From assembly GCA_964545045.1 (NCBI GenBank), contig CAZJEN010000009.1, positions 1-64,000 on the forward strand: a DNA stretch of 64,000 bases, written 5' to 3'. This DNA comes from SIG307 sp964545045. GTDB lineage: Bacteria > Bacillota > Clostridia > Lachnospirales > Lachnospiraceae. Below, in pieces: positions 8,364 to 17,561 of the stretch. Below the pieces are notes generated by a model. It searched no databases, was not told where the DNA came from, and saw nothing but the letters and a program-made list of their open reading frames with translations. How positions within the stretch are numbered: the first letter of the stretch is position 1; each line of letters begins with the position of its first letter. A program made the position numbers and the translations under genes.

Positions 8364-8822
8364 ATGATAAGGATACTGTTTGTATGCCACGGTAATATCT
8401 GTCGTTCCACCATGGCCGAGAGTGTCATGACTCATTTGGTAAGACAAGCTCATTTAGAGCATATGTTTGAAATTAATTCTGCGGCTACCAGCCGCGAAGA
8501 AATCGGCAATTCGCCCCATTACGGGACCGTGAATGAACTGCGGTATCGCGGGGTGCCGGTGGTGCCTCACCGGGCGGTGCAGATGACCAAGGCAGATTAT
8601 GAGTATTATGATTATTTAATCGGCATGGATACGGCCAATATTCGCAATATGAACCGTATTGCCGACGGAGACCCGGATGGGAAGATTTATAAGCTGCTTT
8701 CCTTTGCCGGGGAGAGTTTTGATGTGGCGGACCCGTGGTATACCGGGGATTTTGCGACCACGTATCGTGATGTATTAAAGGGCTGTCAGGCGTTGCTTAC
8801 ACAGCTGATGGAGCAGGAATAA
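8364..8822 (+). CDS. Low-molecular-weight protein tyrosine phosphatase
   Basis: 152 residues, starting at the ATG at 8364, ten bases after AAAGGAG; a TTG at 8355 is too close to that site. The P-loop CHGNICRS gives the catalytic Cys8 and Arg14 of the CX5RS motif, and VADPWYTG near residue 122 supplies the general-acid Asp. It removes phosphate from phosphotyrosine (or phosphoarginine in some Firmicute members). In Firmicutes such enzymes work in stress signalling or in polysaccharide-export control. No kinase or capsule gene lies beside it, so the substrate is open. The mobile element sits directly upstream, so its original promoter region may have been displaced. Confidence 0.92.
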   Translation: MIRILFVCHGNICRSTMAESVMTHLVRQAHLEHMFEINSAATSREEIGNSPHYGTVNELRYRGVPVVPHRAVQMTKADYEYYDYLIGMDTANIRNMNRIADGDPDGKIYKLLSFAGESFDVADPWYTGDFATTYRDVLKGCQALLTQLMEQE

Positions 8823-8887
8823 AGCGAGGGCAACCGACAAGAGCCAAGAGATATAAGATAAATGAACCAGGAGAAGGGAGTAACAAA

Positions 8888-9916
8888 ATGATTTGTAAAA
8901 AGTGTGGGAGCCATGTGGCGAAGGGTGAGAGGTATTGTAAGAATTGCGGTAACGGTGTGGGGATGAGCGATATGGCGTATCGTGTCATCAATGAGGTGAA
9001 AAAGGCGGTTACCGGTAAGGATGACTGCATTATGAAGACCTTTGCGGCGATTTTGGCCGGCGGTCATATTTTGATTGAAGATGTGCCGGGTGTGGGAAAG
9101 ACGACGCTGGTTCTGGCTTTCTCTAAGGCACTGTCCTTAGAGAATCACAGGATGCAGTTTACGCCGGATGTTATGCCGGCGGACATTCTCGGCTTTAATA
9201 TGTATCAAAAGGCAACCGGACAGTTTGAGTATTATCCGGGAGCCATTATGTGCAATTTGTTTTTGGCGGATGAGATTAATCGTACCTCTCCGAAAACACA
9301 GTCGGCACTTTTGGAGGTAATGGAAGAGGGAATGGTGACGGTGGACGGCGTGAGCCGGAAGGTGCCGGAGCCGTTTGTGGTAATGGCAACCCAGAATCCC
9401 AAGGGCAGTGCCGGTACCCAGCTTTTGCCGGAGTCTCAGTTGGACCGTTTTATGATTTGTATGAGTATGGGATATCCGGGGCTTTTCGATGAAGTGGAGA
9501 TTCTGAAAGGAAAAAGCGGCTCCGACCGGGAAGAGGTCCGTCCGGTGTTAAGCAGGGAACAATTGCTGCAGGTAAAGGAGCAGGTGGATGCGGTGCAGGT
9601 CAGTGATATGCTGTATACCTATGTGGCCACCTTGTCGGCGAAAACGAGAGAGCATGCGTATATTGATTTGGGACTCAGCCCGAGAGGCTCCATAGCGACA
9701 ATACGTATGGCAAAGGCCTGGGCGTATCTGCAGGGCAGAGATTATGTTTTGCCGGAGGATGTGGTAAGTATTTTCCTTGACGTGGCAAAGCATCGTATTG
9801 TGTTGAATACAAAGGCCAGAGTGGCGCATGTAACGGAAGCGGGAGTATTGGAGGAGGTTTTGGCGCAGACAAAGCAGCCGGCATCCTATATGAAGAGGGA
9901 CGAGTATCGTGGGTAG
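8888..9916 (+). CDS. MoxR-family AAA ATPase with N-terminal zinc ribbon
   Basis: 342 residues. Residues 1-22 form a zinc ribbon (Cys3, Cys6, Cys17, Cys20), a feature most MoxR proteins lack. The AAA core has Walker A GVGKTT (about residues 68-73), Walker B FLADEINR and the sensor segment MATQNPKG. MoxR ATPases act as chaperones that activate or insert metal or cofactor into partner proteins, and are usually encoded with DUF58 proteins, as here. The start at 8888 follows GGAGAAGGGAGTAACAAA. It overlaps the next gene by eight bases, so the two are translationally coupled. Confidence 0.9.
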   Translation: MICKKCGSHVAKGERYCKNCGNGVGMSDMAYRVINEVKKAVTGKDDCIMKTFAAILAGGHILIEDVPGVGKTTLVLAFSKALSLENHRMQFTPDVMPADILGFNMYQKATGQFEYYPGAIMCNLFLADEINRTSPKTQSALLEVMEEGMVTVDGVSRKVPEPFVVMATQNPKGSAGTQLLPESQLDRFMICMSMGYPGLFDEVEILKGKSGSDREEVRPVLSREQLLQVKEQVDAVQVSDMLYTYVATLSAKTREHAYIDLGLSPRGSIATIRMAKAWAYLQGRDYVLPEDVVSIFLDVAKHRIVLNTKARVAHVTEAGVLEEVLAQTKQPASYMKRDEYRG

Positions 9917-11009
9917 TTTTATCGGATTGGGAGTCAGTACCGGTATTACGTGGTATCTGGCAATGATGTATGAGAATACGTCGCTTATGTTGCTTGTGTA
10001 TTTGCAGGCGGCCCTTTTTGTGTTGGCTTTTTTTACGGTATGGTACCGGAAGTTTACGATGTCCGTGTCGATTTCGGTTCCGGTAGAAATTGCGGAGCCG
10101 GAGAAAGAGTGTCTGGTAAAACTTGTAACGAAGAATAAAGGCTTCCTTCCGATGATGCGGATGAAAGTGTTGCTTGTAACGGAGGATTTGTGTACCGGTG
10201 TCAGAAAAAAGGCATGGGTAAAGCTTGCCCATATTCCGAGAGGAGAGGGAAGCTTTGTACGTATGGTTTCCTTTTCGGGGACAGGCACTTACCGGTTGCG
10301 TCCGAAAAAAGTGCGAGTATACGATTTTACCGGCATGTTTTCGGGAAAGAAACGAGGCAAAGCCGAGGCCCATATTCAGGTGATGCCGAGGCTTCATGAT
10401 ATTCCGGTGCGGTTAAGCCAGACGGTACGGAATTTTTACGGAGAGGCGGACGTTTATGACGAACATACACCGGGGCACGACAACAGTGAGCTGTTTTCGG
10501 TGCGGGAGTATCGGAAGGGTGACCGGTTGCAGAATATTCATTGGAAGCTGACGGCAAAGCAGGATGATTTGATGGTGAAGGAGCATTCTTTGCCGAAGGC
10601 GTGTCCTGTGGTGCTGTTTCTCGGGTTTTACACGAAAAAGAAGAGAAGAAAGCCGGAGCGAATGCTTGCATTTTTGGAGACGGCAGCAAGTCTGTCCTTT
10701 TCCATGATGGATGCCGCGTGTCCCCATTATGTGGTTTGGTATGATGAAACGGAACAGGATATTGTACGTCACAGAGTAGATACAGAGGAGAGTTTTTTTC
10801 TCTTTCTAAGGATTCTGATGGGGATTCGTTGGAGAGAGCCGAAGGAGGATATGCAGGTGCGGTACCGGGTGAAATACCGGATGGAGCCTTATGTCTGGGC
10901 CTTGTCGCTGGATGAACAGATGGTATTGAAGAGAGCGGATGAGCCTGTGGCGAAGCTTTCCGTAAAGGAGCTTACAAAGTCTTTGGAACAGACGGACCTA
11001 GTATTATAG
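9909..11009 (+). CDS. DUF58 membrane protein of the MoxR operon
   Basis: 366 residues, with a GTG start at 9909 inside the end of the moxR gene. Two hydrophobic segments occur at the N terminus (ITWYLAMMYE... and LLVYLQAALFVLAFFTVWY), then a beta-rich region. The conserved DUF58 block is present as EYRKGDRLQNIHWKLTAK (about residues 198-215). DUF58 proteins carry a degenerate von Willebrand A-like fold and are partners of MoxR ATPases; the complex is thought to support envelope or protein-maturation tasks. The third gene of the operon, a transglutaminase-like membrane protein, follows 15 bases later. Confidence 0.88.
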   Translation: MGSFIGLGVSTGITWYLAMMYENTSLMLLVYLQAALFVLAFFTVWYRKFTMSVSISVPVEIAEPEKECLVKLVTKNKGFLPMMRMKVLLVTEDLCTGVRKKAWVKLAHIPRGEGSFVRMVSFSGTGTYRLRPKKVRVYDFTGMFSGKKRGKAEAHIQVMPRLHDIPVRLSQTVRNFYGEADVYDEHTPGHDNSELFSVREYRKGDRLQNIHWKLTAKQDDLMVKEHSLPKACPVVLFLGFYTKKKRRKPERMLAFLETAASLSFSMMDAACPHYVVWYDETEQDIVRHRVDTEESFFLFLRILMGIRWREPKEDMQVRYRVKYRMEPYVWALSLDEQMVLKRADEPVAKLSVKELTKSLEQTDLVL

Positions 11010-11024
11010 AAAAGGGTGGAATGA

Positions 11025-13745
11025 ATGAAACGAAAAAGGGAGATACGGTGGAGTGCATCCGCCGGTGCACAACAATGGAATAGGTCTTTGCCGGGAGAGT
11101 TGTCTCTCTTTTTGTTGTGCATGCTTTTGTTTTTCGGGGCAGCCTGCGGGATGCTGCAAAGTGTGTTTGAATGGGAGATAGTAACGGCAGGGATACTGCT
11201 TCGGGTGGCTGTTGTTACGCTTTTGGTGAGCCTTTCTGTGGAAGCGACATGGTTATTGAAGCCTTTTGCGGGAAAGCTTGTACGGGGCAGCATCGGTGTT
11301 GGCGGTTTGTTCGGCTTTTTTGCGTATTTGTGGAAGACGGAGGCTGGACAGGCAACTCTTGACGGTCTGTATGCGGTGGCAAATGTTTATCTGAACCGGT
11401 GGAATGCGTATTTTAATACGTCCCTTCGATGTGCTACGGGAGATTTTGACGAAATCCTTACGGCACTGGAGTTTGGCCTGACTTTTCTTTGTTTTGTGTT
11501 TGTGTGGTGGGCAAGAGTATCGAAAAGAGCCTGGTTGCCGGTATTGGTTCCGGGAATTGTGTTGCTGGCGGAATTGCTGGTGGGCTTGGCTCCGGAGGGG
11601 CTCAGTTTGCTTGCGGCGGCAGTTGGCGTGTTTTCGGTAAATGCAACAGGATACGGTCGGCCGGAGTTTGCGGCGGCACCGGATAAATACGGAACTGCAC
11701 GGGGGAACGGAAGGGGACGATACTTTTTCTGGATATTTGTGTGTGCCGGTGTGTTTCTTCTTTGTGCAGGAGTCAGAACCGTGGGAATGGGTTCGGCTGC
11801 AAGTACCGTAGAAAACGGAAAAAACAAGCTGGAACAAAAAAACAAAGAAATACTGCAGGACATAACCGACTGGACCGGATGGCAGGAGGTCAATGTTGCC
11901 AAGTCTGTGGAAAAGGCGATTGAGGAGTTTTTGCATAAAAAGGAGATAGAGACAAAAAGCAGGCCGGAGTCTAATTTTGCCCGCCTGGATAACAGTACGC
12001 CGGAGTATGAAGAAGTGGCGGTGTTGAGAATTGCAATGGATAAGAAGCCGAAATACGGTGCTTATTTGATTGGGTTTTACGCTGGCAACTATGATGACGG
12101 GGTATGGGATACGGATGTAGAGGCCTTTGAGAAGGCTTGTAAAAAGGCCGGGTTTGATCCCGAGACGGTTTCCAAAGAGATTCTTTCCCTGGCACCGAAC
12201 CGAGTGGCGGCGTACTACGGAAAGGAGAACTTGTCCGATTTTTCCTGGCGGGGAATCGGAGGAACCATCCAGTACGCCAAGGCAAATTTAATCAAGACCT
12301 TTCTTCCGTACTTTGTGGAAGTGACCGATGTAAAAATTCGAACGGAAGGTGATGCCCGGTATGTGAAGGAGAAAGGGACCACCAAAGCGGAGTTTACCCT
12401 TTGGAATTATGATGTGGACGGAATCATTGCCATTGTGTTCCGTGAAGAAAATACGGATAAGCCCCGGACGAAGGAAGCCTGGGAATTGTGGTACGAGGAA
12501 TATGTAAAGGACCACTATCTTACGGTGCCGAAAGGGATGAAGCAGGTAGAAAAGGTGGCGGAGGAGGTTCGTAATTCGGAAAAGAACTTCTTCAGCATTG
12601 AAGGAAGGAACTCGTTGAATTTTGACCGCTTGAATAAGGCCTATCAGGTGGCAGAGTGGATGCGGAAAAATACGTCCTACAGTCTGGAATTGCCGGAGTT
12701 GCCGAAGGGCAGTGATCCGGTGGAGTATTTTCTTGGGACAAGTAGGCAGGGTTATTGTATGCACTATGCCAGCGCTTCCGTTATGATTTTGAGGGAGTTG
12801 GGTGTACCTGCAAGGTATGTGTCCGGTTACGTGGCCGGAAACTACTGGCAGGACGGAACCACCATGAAATTCGAGGCGGTGGTAAAGGACAGTGCCGCCC
12901 ATGCCTGGGTAGAAATTTATCTGGAAGGCTTCGGCTGGATTCCGATAGAGGTGACTGCAGGGTACAGTGTGTCGCCGACGAGAGAAATTGTATATGAGCA
13001 GACGGAAACCGGTAATTATCAAGTGGTTCAGAAGGAGTGGATCAGCGGAAGCAATCCGGGCTTTGGAGATGTTGTACCGTTTATTACGCCGAAGCCGACA
13101 GCTACGCCGGCACCGACAGCCACACCGTCTCCGGAAGAGAGTGATACGGACTCGAAGAAGGACGAAGAAGACAGTAGTATATCTCAGGTGGGCGGTGCCG
13201 AGGGACCGGGAGCACCAGGGGACGAGAAAACGTCGGATGAGAATCAGGAGGATAAGCAGTCGGAGGGAAATGAGAAGGATACGAAAGCGGACGGGATGGC
13301 GTTGAAGCGTACCGGGAAGTTCTTGGTTTCATTGCTTGGTTGTACGGCGGCAATTTGCCTATTGTTTGTGTTACTTTCTGCATGCGGTGTATTCCGAAAA
13401 ATAGGCTGTGTGGCAGAGGAACGAAGGCTTTTGAAGCGGAAATCCTTTGCAGGAAACCGGCAGCGGATCAAGATTTGGAACCGGATGCTGTACCGGAAGC
13501 TTTACGCAAAGGGAAGCCTTCGGAAAAAGCATGTCTGGGATGAAGAATATGAGGCAGTACTGAAAAAGAGCTGTGAGATGCTTCTTCCGGAGGAACTGGA
13601 GCGGTATATGTATCTGGTAAAGGCAGCGGCATTTTCGAAGCATGAGTTTACGGAGGAGGAAGCAGCCTTTTGTAAGCAGGTGTATCACCGGATTTTGTAT
13701 GCATCGAAAAAAGTTGAGTCGAAGCCGGAAAATGCAAACCGGTAA
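11025..13745 (+). CDS. Multi-pass transglutaminase-like membrane protein (TgpA type)
   Basis: 906 residues. The N-terminal third holds several membrane segments (about residues 25-250). An extracytoplasmic region follows with a transglutaminase core: catalytic Cys in GYCMHYAS (about 577), His in AAHAWVEIYLE (about 624) and, in the third position, Glu in GWIPIEVT, where many relatives have Asp. After it come a Pro-Thr linker (PTATPAPTATPSP), an acidic low-complexity tract, one more membrane segment (FLVSLLGCTAAICLLFVLL) and a basic cytoplasmic tail. The family always occurs with MoxR and DUF58, as here. The reaction is thought to be protein cross-linking or proteolysis outside the membrane. 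The start follows GGGTGGA. A strong terminator closes the operon. Confidence 0.87.
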   Translation: MKRKREIRWSASAGAQQWNRSLPGELSLFLLCMLLFFGAACGMLQSVFEWEIVTAGILLRVAVVTLLVSLSVEATWLLKPFAGKLVRGSIGVGGLFGFFAYLWKTEAGQATLDGLYAVANVYLNRWNAYFNTSLRCATGDFDEILTALEFGLTFLCFVFVWWARVSKRAWLPVLVPGIVLLAELLVGLAPEGLSLLAAAVGVFSVNATGYGRPEFAAAPDKYGTARGNGRGRYFFWIFVCAGVFLLCAGVRTVGMGSAASTVENGKNKLEQKNKEILQDITDWTGWQEVNVAKSVEKAIEEFLHKKEIETKSRPESNFARLDNSTPEYEEVAVLRIAMDKKPKYGAYLIGFYAGNYDDGVWDTDVEAFEKACKKAGFDPETVSKEILSLAPNRVAAYYGKENLSDFSWRGIGGTIQYAKANLIKTFLPYFVEVTDVKIRTEGDARYVKEKGTTKAEFTLWNYDVDGIIAIVFREENTDKPRTKEAWELWYEEYVKDHYLTVPKGMKQVEKVAEEVRNSEKNFFSIEGRNSLNFDRLNKAYQVAEWMRKNTSYSLELPELPKGSDPVEYFLGTSRQGYCMHYASASVMILRELGVPARYVSGYVAGNYWQDGTTMKFEAVVKDSAAHAWVEIYLEGFGWIPIEVTAGYSVSPTREIVYEQTETGNYQVVQKEWISGSNPGFGDVVPFITPKPTATPAPTATPSPEESDTDSKKDEEDSSISQVGGAEGPGAPGDEKTSDENQEDKQSEGNEKDTKADGMALKRTGKFLVSLLGCTAAICLLFVLLSACGVFRKIGCVAEERRLLKRKSFAGNRQRIKIWNRMLYRKLYAKGSLRKKHVWDEEYEAVLKKSCEMLLPEELERYMYLVKAAAFSKHEFTEEEAAFCKQVYHRILYASKKVESKPENANR

Positions 13746-13784
13746 AGGCAACAGAACCAAGAGAACGTGAGTGAGAAAGGTTAG

Positions 13785-13811
13785 GGCGCAGGAAAATCCT
13801 GCGCCTTTTTC
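13785..13811 (+). terminator. Terminator of the MoxR-DUF58-transglutaminase operon
   Basis: GGCGCAGGA (13785-13793) pairs with TCCTGCGCC (13797-13805), followed by TTTTT. Confidence 0.92.
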
Positions 13812-13925
13812 CATGTATCTCCTATGGACTTTCGTTGGGCTTTTGTGTTAGGATATGGGCGTGGCGGGGACCCGTACCATATAGGGGAATGTGTAACAGG
13901 ATGGAGAGTCAGAAAGGAGAAACTT

Positions 13926-14672
13926 ATGAGAAAAGCAGGCGTATGTGCAATTGCGGCAGCGCTGTTAATTGCAACAGGAGGCGTATCGGAAGCGCAGGCA
14001 GCGGTGATTTCGGTAAACGGAAACAAATTAAACTGCGGTACCGTAGAAGAATTAAAGGACAAGTTACTTCAGATGAACGGCTGCGAGAATATTCGCGACT
14101 TGCTTTCCAAGTGGAATTGTGGCAATCTGCCGGAGATAGAATTGCCGGAGCAGCCGGAGGCACCGGAGGAGAATTTACCGGAGCAGCCGGGTACGCCGGA
14201 AGTCGAGCAACCGGATGTGAATGTACCGAATCAGCCGGTTGTGCCGGAAATTCCGGAAGAAACACCTGAGGTAACACCGGAGGTACAGGATCAGGCTTAT
14301 GCGTATGGTCTCAGAATTACGGAATTGGTAAATGAACATCGCAAGGCGGCGGGACTTTCGCCGGTGACCTATTCCGCAAAAATCAGTAAGGCGGCACAGG
14401 TGCGTGCCGTAGAAATCGAGAAATCCTTTTCTCATACCAGACCGGACGGAAGATATTTTTCCACCGTGTTTGCGGAGCATGGAATTTCTTACCGTTACTC
14501 CGGTGAGAATATTGCATGGGGACAGAAGTCTCCGGAAGAGGTAGTAGCCGCATGGATGAATTCTGCCGGACACAGAGCGAATATTATGAACGCTAAGTTT
14601 ACGGAGCTCGGTGTCGGCTACCGACAGAATGCCCGCGGAGTAAACTACTTCACCCAGTTGTTTATATACTAA
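13926..14672 (+). CDS. Secreted CAP-domain (SCP/PR1) protein
   Basis: 248 residues from the ATG at 13926, which follows AAGGAGAAACTT; an open frame extends upstream to 13824 but would put a signal peptide in the middle. A signal peptide ends near SEAQA. A Pro/Glu-rich linker (residues about 70-120) leads to a CAP domain with HTRPDGRYF, SGENIAWG and SAGHRANIMNAKFTELGVGY, the standard CAP signatures including the His and Glu positions. Bacterial CAP proteins of this YkwD type are exported and often linked to spore coat or cell surface; a catalytic role is unsettled. It is a single gene. Confidence 0.88.
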   Translation: MRKAGVCAIAAALLIATGGVSEAQAAVISVNGNKLNCGTVEELKDKLLQMNGCENIRDLLSKWNCGNLPEIELPEQPEAPEENLPEQPGTPEVEQPDVNVPNQPVVPEIPEETPEVTPEVQDQAYAYGLRITELVNEHRKAAGLSPVTYSAKISKAAQVRAVEIEKSFSHTRPDGRYFSTVFAEHGISYRYSGENIAWGQKSPEEVVAAWMNSAGHRANIMNAKFTELGVGYRQNARGVNYFTQLFIY

Positions 14673-14701
14673 TAGGATAGGGCTTCGAATCGGAAGCACA
14701 G

Positions 14702-14755
14702 AGACCGTCTTTTCGGAATACACTGTAGTGTATGAGTGAAAAGGCGGTCTTTTTT
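14702..14755 (+). terminator. Terminator overlapping the start of the cation efflux gene
   Basis: AGACCGTCTTTTC (14702-14714) pairs with GAAAAGGCGGTCT (14738-14750), followed by TTTTT. The loop itself contains a perfect palindrome, ATACACT-GT-AGTGTAT. Both possible ATG starts of the next gene are inside or immediately after this hairpin. Confidence 0.85.
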
Positions 14756-15655
14756 ATGCGAAAAAAGAATCAGGAAGGGAAATTCAAGGTCAGAAAGTCG
14801 GAGAACCGGATTTTGGTGGCCTTTCTTTTAAATTTAGTTTTTACCGTTGTAGAGATATTCGGTAGTGTGTTGACGGGAAGTGTTACGATTTTGTCGGATG
14901 CGGTACATGATTTCGGAGATTGCATTGCACTGGCGGTGGCATGGCGGATGGAAAAGCTTTCGAAGAGGCCGGCAAACGAGCGGTATCACTTCGGTTACCG
15001 GCGGTTTTCTGTGGTTGCCGGATTGGTAAACAATTTGATTCTTTTAGCGGGCGGTGTGGTGTTAATAACGGCGTCCGTACAGCGTTTTTTTCATCCCAGA
15101 ATGATTGACGGCAGGGGGATGCTGGTGTTTGCGGTGTTCGGTATTCTGGTAAACGGAGCAGCAATGCTGTTGACCGCAAAGGGAAGGAACATTAATGAGA
15201 AGACGATCAGCATGCATATGCTGGAAGATGTATTAACCTGGGTAACCGTATTTTGTGTGGGTGTGATTATGTGCTTTTATGAGCTGCCTGCATTGGATTC
15301 TTTGTTATCTATCGGAATGACCTTTGTGATATTTGCGGGAGTGTTCCGAAATCTGAAAAAAATCACCGCTATTATTACCGTTCGTTCTCCGTTGGAGGCG
15401 GGAGAGTACCGGGAACTGAGGGGACAGATTGACCGGCTGAACGAAGTGGGGGTGTTGGAGGAATTGCGCTTGTTTACCATGGACGGGGAGGATAAGAATG
15501 CAGAGGTCTGCCTGGTTATTTACGAAGAGCTTGGGACAGAGGATATGATGCAGTTGTTATCCGGGGTGCAAATGTGTTGTACGGGGGCCGGCATCGGACA
15601 TACGGTCATCCAGGTGCGATATGAGGGAAGTGTAACGGGAGAAAATGAGAGTTAA
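14756..15655 (+). CDS. Cation diffusion facilitator (zinc/cadmium/iron efflux)
   Basis: About 299 residues with six predicted membrane segments. The metal site of the CDF family is visible: SDAVHDFGD (HxxxD in helix 2) and HMLEDVLTW in helix 5. A cytoplasmic C-terminal domain follows. It would export a divalent cation in exchange for protons. The start is uncertain: ATG 14756 has AAAAGG about 11 bases upstream; ATG 14732 (eight codons longer) has no ribosome site and lies in the loop of a terminator. Either way, transcripts from upstream must pass that hairpin. Confidence 0.85.
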   Translation: MRKKNQEGKFKVRKSENRILVAFLLNLVFTVVEIFGSVLTGSVTILSDAVHDFGDCIALAVAWRMEKLSKRPANERYHFGYRRFSVVAGLVNNLILLAGGVVLITASVQRFFHPRMIDGRGMLVFAVFGILVNGAAMLLTAKGRNINEKTISMHMLEDVLTWVTVFCVGVIMCFYELPALDSLLSIGMTFVIFAGVFRNLKKITAIITVRSPLEAGEYRELRGQIDRLNEVGVLEELRLFTMDGEDKNAEVCLVIYEELGTEDMMQLLSGVQMCCTGAGIGHTVIQVRYEGSVTGENES

Positions 15656-15693
15656 GATCCCGTATTAATTTCGTTTTTTTGGTGCTTTTGGAA

Positions 15694-15722
15694 TTGAAAT
15701 TTTTGCTAAAATCGTGTATAGT
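15694..15722 (+). promoter_or_regulatory. Promoter of the SGNH esterase pair
   Basis: TTGAAA (15694-15699), 17-base spacer, TATAGT (15717-15722), 91 bases upstream of the chosen start. Confidence 0.75.
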
Positions 15723-15813
15723 AGATGCTATGGATATTGTAAGCGTTTACATAAACACGTTGCGGATGTATGCCGGGGAACAGAGGCGAAAAGCATCCGG
15801 AAAGGAGAAGGAT

Positions 15814-17523
15814 ATGAGTAACGGAGGACCGAAAGCACCGAAGGACCCGGTAAAGAAGCGTCCGAGTATTTTTTTATTGTATGATAAGACGATAGAAGCC
15901 TACGGAAAACCGGAGGGCGGCAGCCTCAGTCCGCTGTTTTTGGATAACGGCAGACTGGCAAATTATGCGAAAACCATCGGAAGAGTAGAGGATGAGGCTC
16001 TTTTAGAACTTTTAAAATCTTCCGACGGCTTTAAGAAGCTGGTACATTCCGTAGGCGTAGCCGTGACCTGTGAAAATACCACACAGGAGGCGGAGTTTGT
16101 ATTACATATGTATGGGAAGACCGACATGTACAAGAGCGGAACGAGACATGTGACCAAGGTAGTGACCAACGGCTCCGAAGTGGAGGTCCCGCTGTCTGAG
16201 ATTACCTGGAGCGAGGATGATTTCTGTGTCGGTCAGTTTGTATTTGAATTCCCGGCAAATTGGGAAGTGGCAACCATCAGTGTGCGCTTGTATCTGAACG
16301 ACGGTTATACTGCACCGGAGTTTATTCCGGATGCGCCGGTGGATTTTGACAGTCCGGCATACAAGGAGATGATTGCGAAGTCTTTTGTATCTTTGGGAAA
16401 TAATGTCCGTTTAAAGCGTGCCATTGAAAAGGCAAAAGCAGGCGAGGACGTAACCATTGCATTTATCGGCGGTTCCATTACAGAGGGCGCGGGAGCAACT
16501 CCGAGCCAGAAGACCTGTTATTCCAAGGTGGCATACGACCGGTTCTGTGCACGGTTCGGCAAGGGCGACAATATACATTACACCAAGGCCGGCGTGGGCG
16601 GTACTTCTTCGGAGCTGGGTATGATTCGATATGAAAGAGATATTCTCGGCAGAGGGGATAAGCCGGATATCGTAGTTGTAGAGTTTGCGGTTAATGATGA
16701 GGGCGATGAGACGAAGGGAGATTGCTACGAGACCTTAGTTCGTAAGATTTTGTTCTCGGACAATGCCCCGGCGGTGATTTTGCTGTTCTCTGTATTCGAG
16801 AGCGATTGGAACCTGCAGGAGCGTTTATCTCCGGTAGGTGTACGCTACGATTTGCCGATGGTAAGTACGAGAGATTCCGTGGTGGAGCAGTTTTATCTTC
16901 CGGCAGACGGCGGACGTATTATTTCCAAGAACCGTTTCTTCTACGATATTTATCATCCGACCAGTGACGGTCACCGTATTATGGCGGATGGTCTGGATTA
17001 TTTGTTTGCAAAGGCGGACGAGAGCCCGGCGGGTGTGGAGCCGGATTATCAAGCACTGGAAACGGTGTTTGCGCCGGAGTTTGTAAATGTACGCCTGCTT
17101 GACCGTTTGGACGGCTTTGACGGTGCGGAGATTTCCTGCGGAGCTTTTACGGAGTCCGATAAAGATTTGCATTATGTAGAGATGAATTTGGACAACTTCC
17201 GCACGCCGATGTTCCCGAATAACTGGACCGCCACGGGAGAGACCGGAGACGAGCCGTTTGTGCTTAAGATTAAGAGCCCGTACTTGCTGGTAATTACAAA
17301 GGATACCGGAAGTCAGGAATTCGGCAAGGCGGATATTTATGTGGACGGAGAATTTGCATTGACAGCAGATCCGCATGCGGTAGGCTGGACCCACAGTACG
17401 GCCCAGATTGCGTACCGCGGCAAAGAAAATACCGTACATACGGTGGAGATTCGAAAGAATCCGGAAACAAAGGATAAGAAGTTTACGATTCTGGGCTTCG
17501 GCTATGAGGCTCCGACAGAGTAA
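15814..17523 (+). CDS. Cytoplasmic SGNH esterase with flanking beta domains
   Basis: 569 residues from ATG 15814, which follows AAAGGAGAAGGAT; the upstream frame to 15679 includes the promoter and is not coding. The central SGNH hydrolase domain has the nucleophile block FIGGSITEGAG (about residues 218-228), AGVGGTSS (Gly), VEFAVNDEG (Asn) and DIYHPTSDGH (Asp, His). About 190 residues precede it and about 170 follow; the tail (NWTATGETGDEPFVLKIK) is alignable by eye with the tail of the next gene. No signal peptide or membrane segment is seen, so it should work inside the cell, probably deacetylating imported oligosaccharides. The specificity is inferred from context only. Confidence 0.82.
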   Translation: MSNGGPKAPKDPVKKRPSIFLLYDKTIEAYGKPEGGSLSPLFLDNGRLANYAKTIGRVEDEALLELLKSSDGFKKLVHSVGVAVTCENTTQEAEFVLHMYGKTDMYKSGTRHVTKVVTNGSEVEVPLSEITWSEDDFCVGQFVFEFPANWEVATISVRLYLNDGYTAPEFIPDAPVDFDSPAYKEMIAKSFVSLGNNVRLKRAIEKAKAGEDVTIAFIGGSITEGAGATPSQKTCYSKVAYDRFCARFGKGDNIHYTKAGVGGTSSELGMIRYERDILGRGDKPDIVVVEFAVNDEGDETKGDCYETLVRKILFSDNAPAVILLFSVFESDWNLQERLSPVGVRYDLPMVSTRDSVVEQFYLPADGGRIISKNRFFYDIYHPTSDGHRIMADGLDYLFAKADESPAGVEPDYQALETVFAPEFVNVRLLDRLDGFDGAEISCGAFTESDKDLHYVEMNLDNFRTPMFPNNWTATGETGDEPFVLKIKSPYLLVITKDTGSQEFGKADIYVDGEFALTADPHAVGWTHSTAQIAYRGKENTVHTVEIRKNPETKDKKFTILGFGYEAPTE

Positions 17524-17561
17524 CTGCTTATAGAGAAGGAATGTAGAAAGGATTTAATGAG

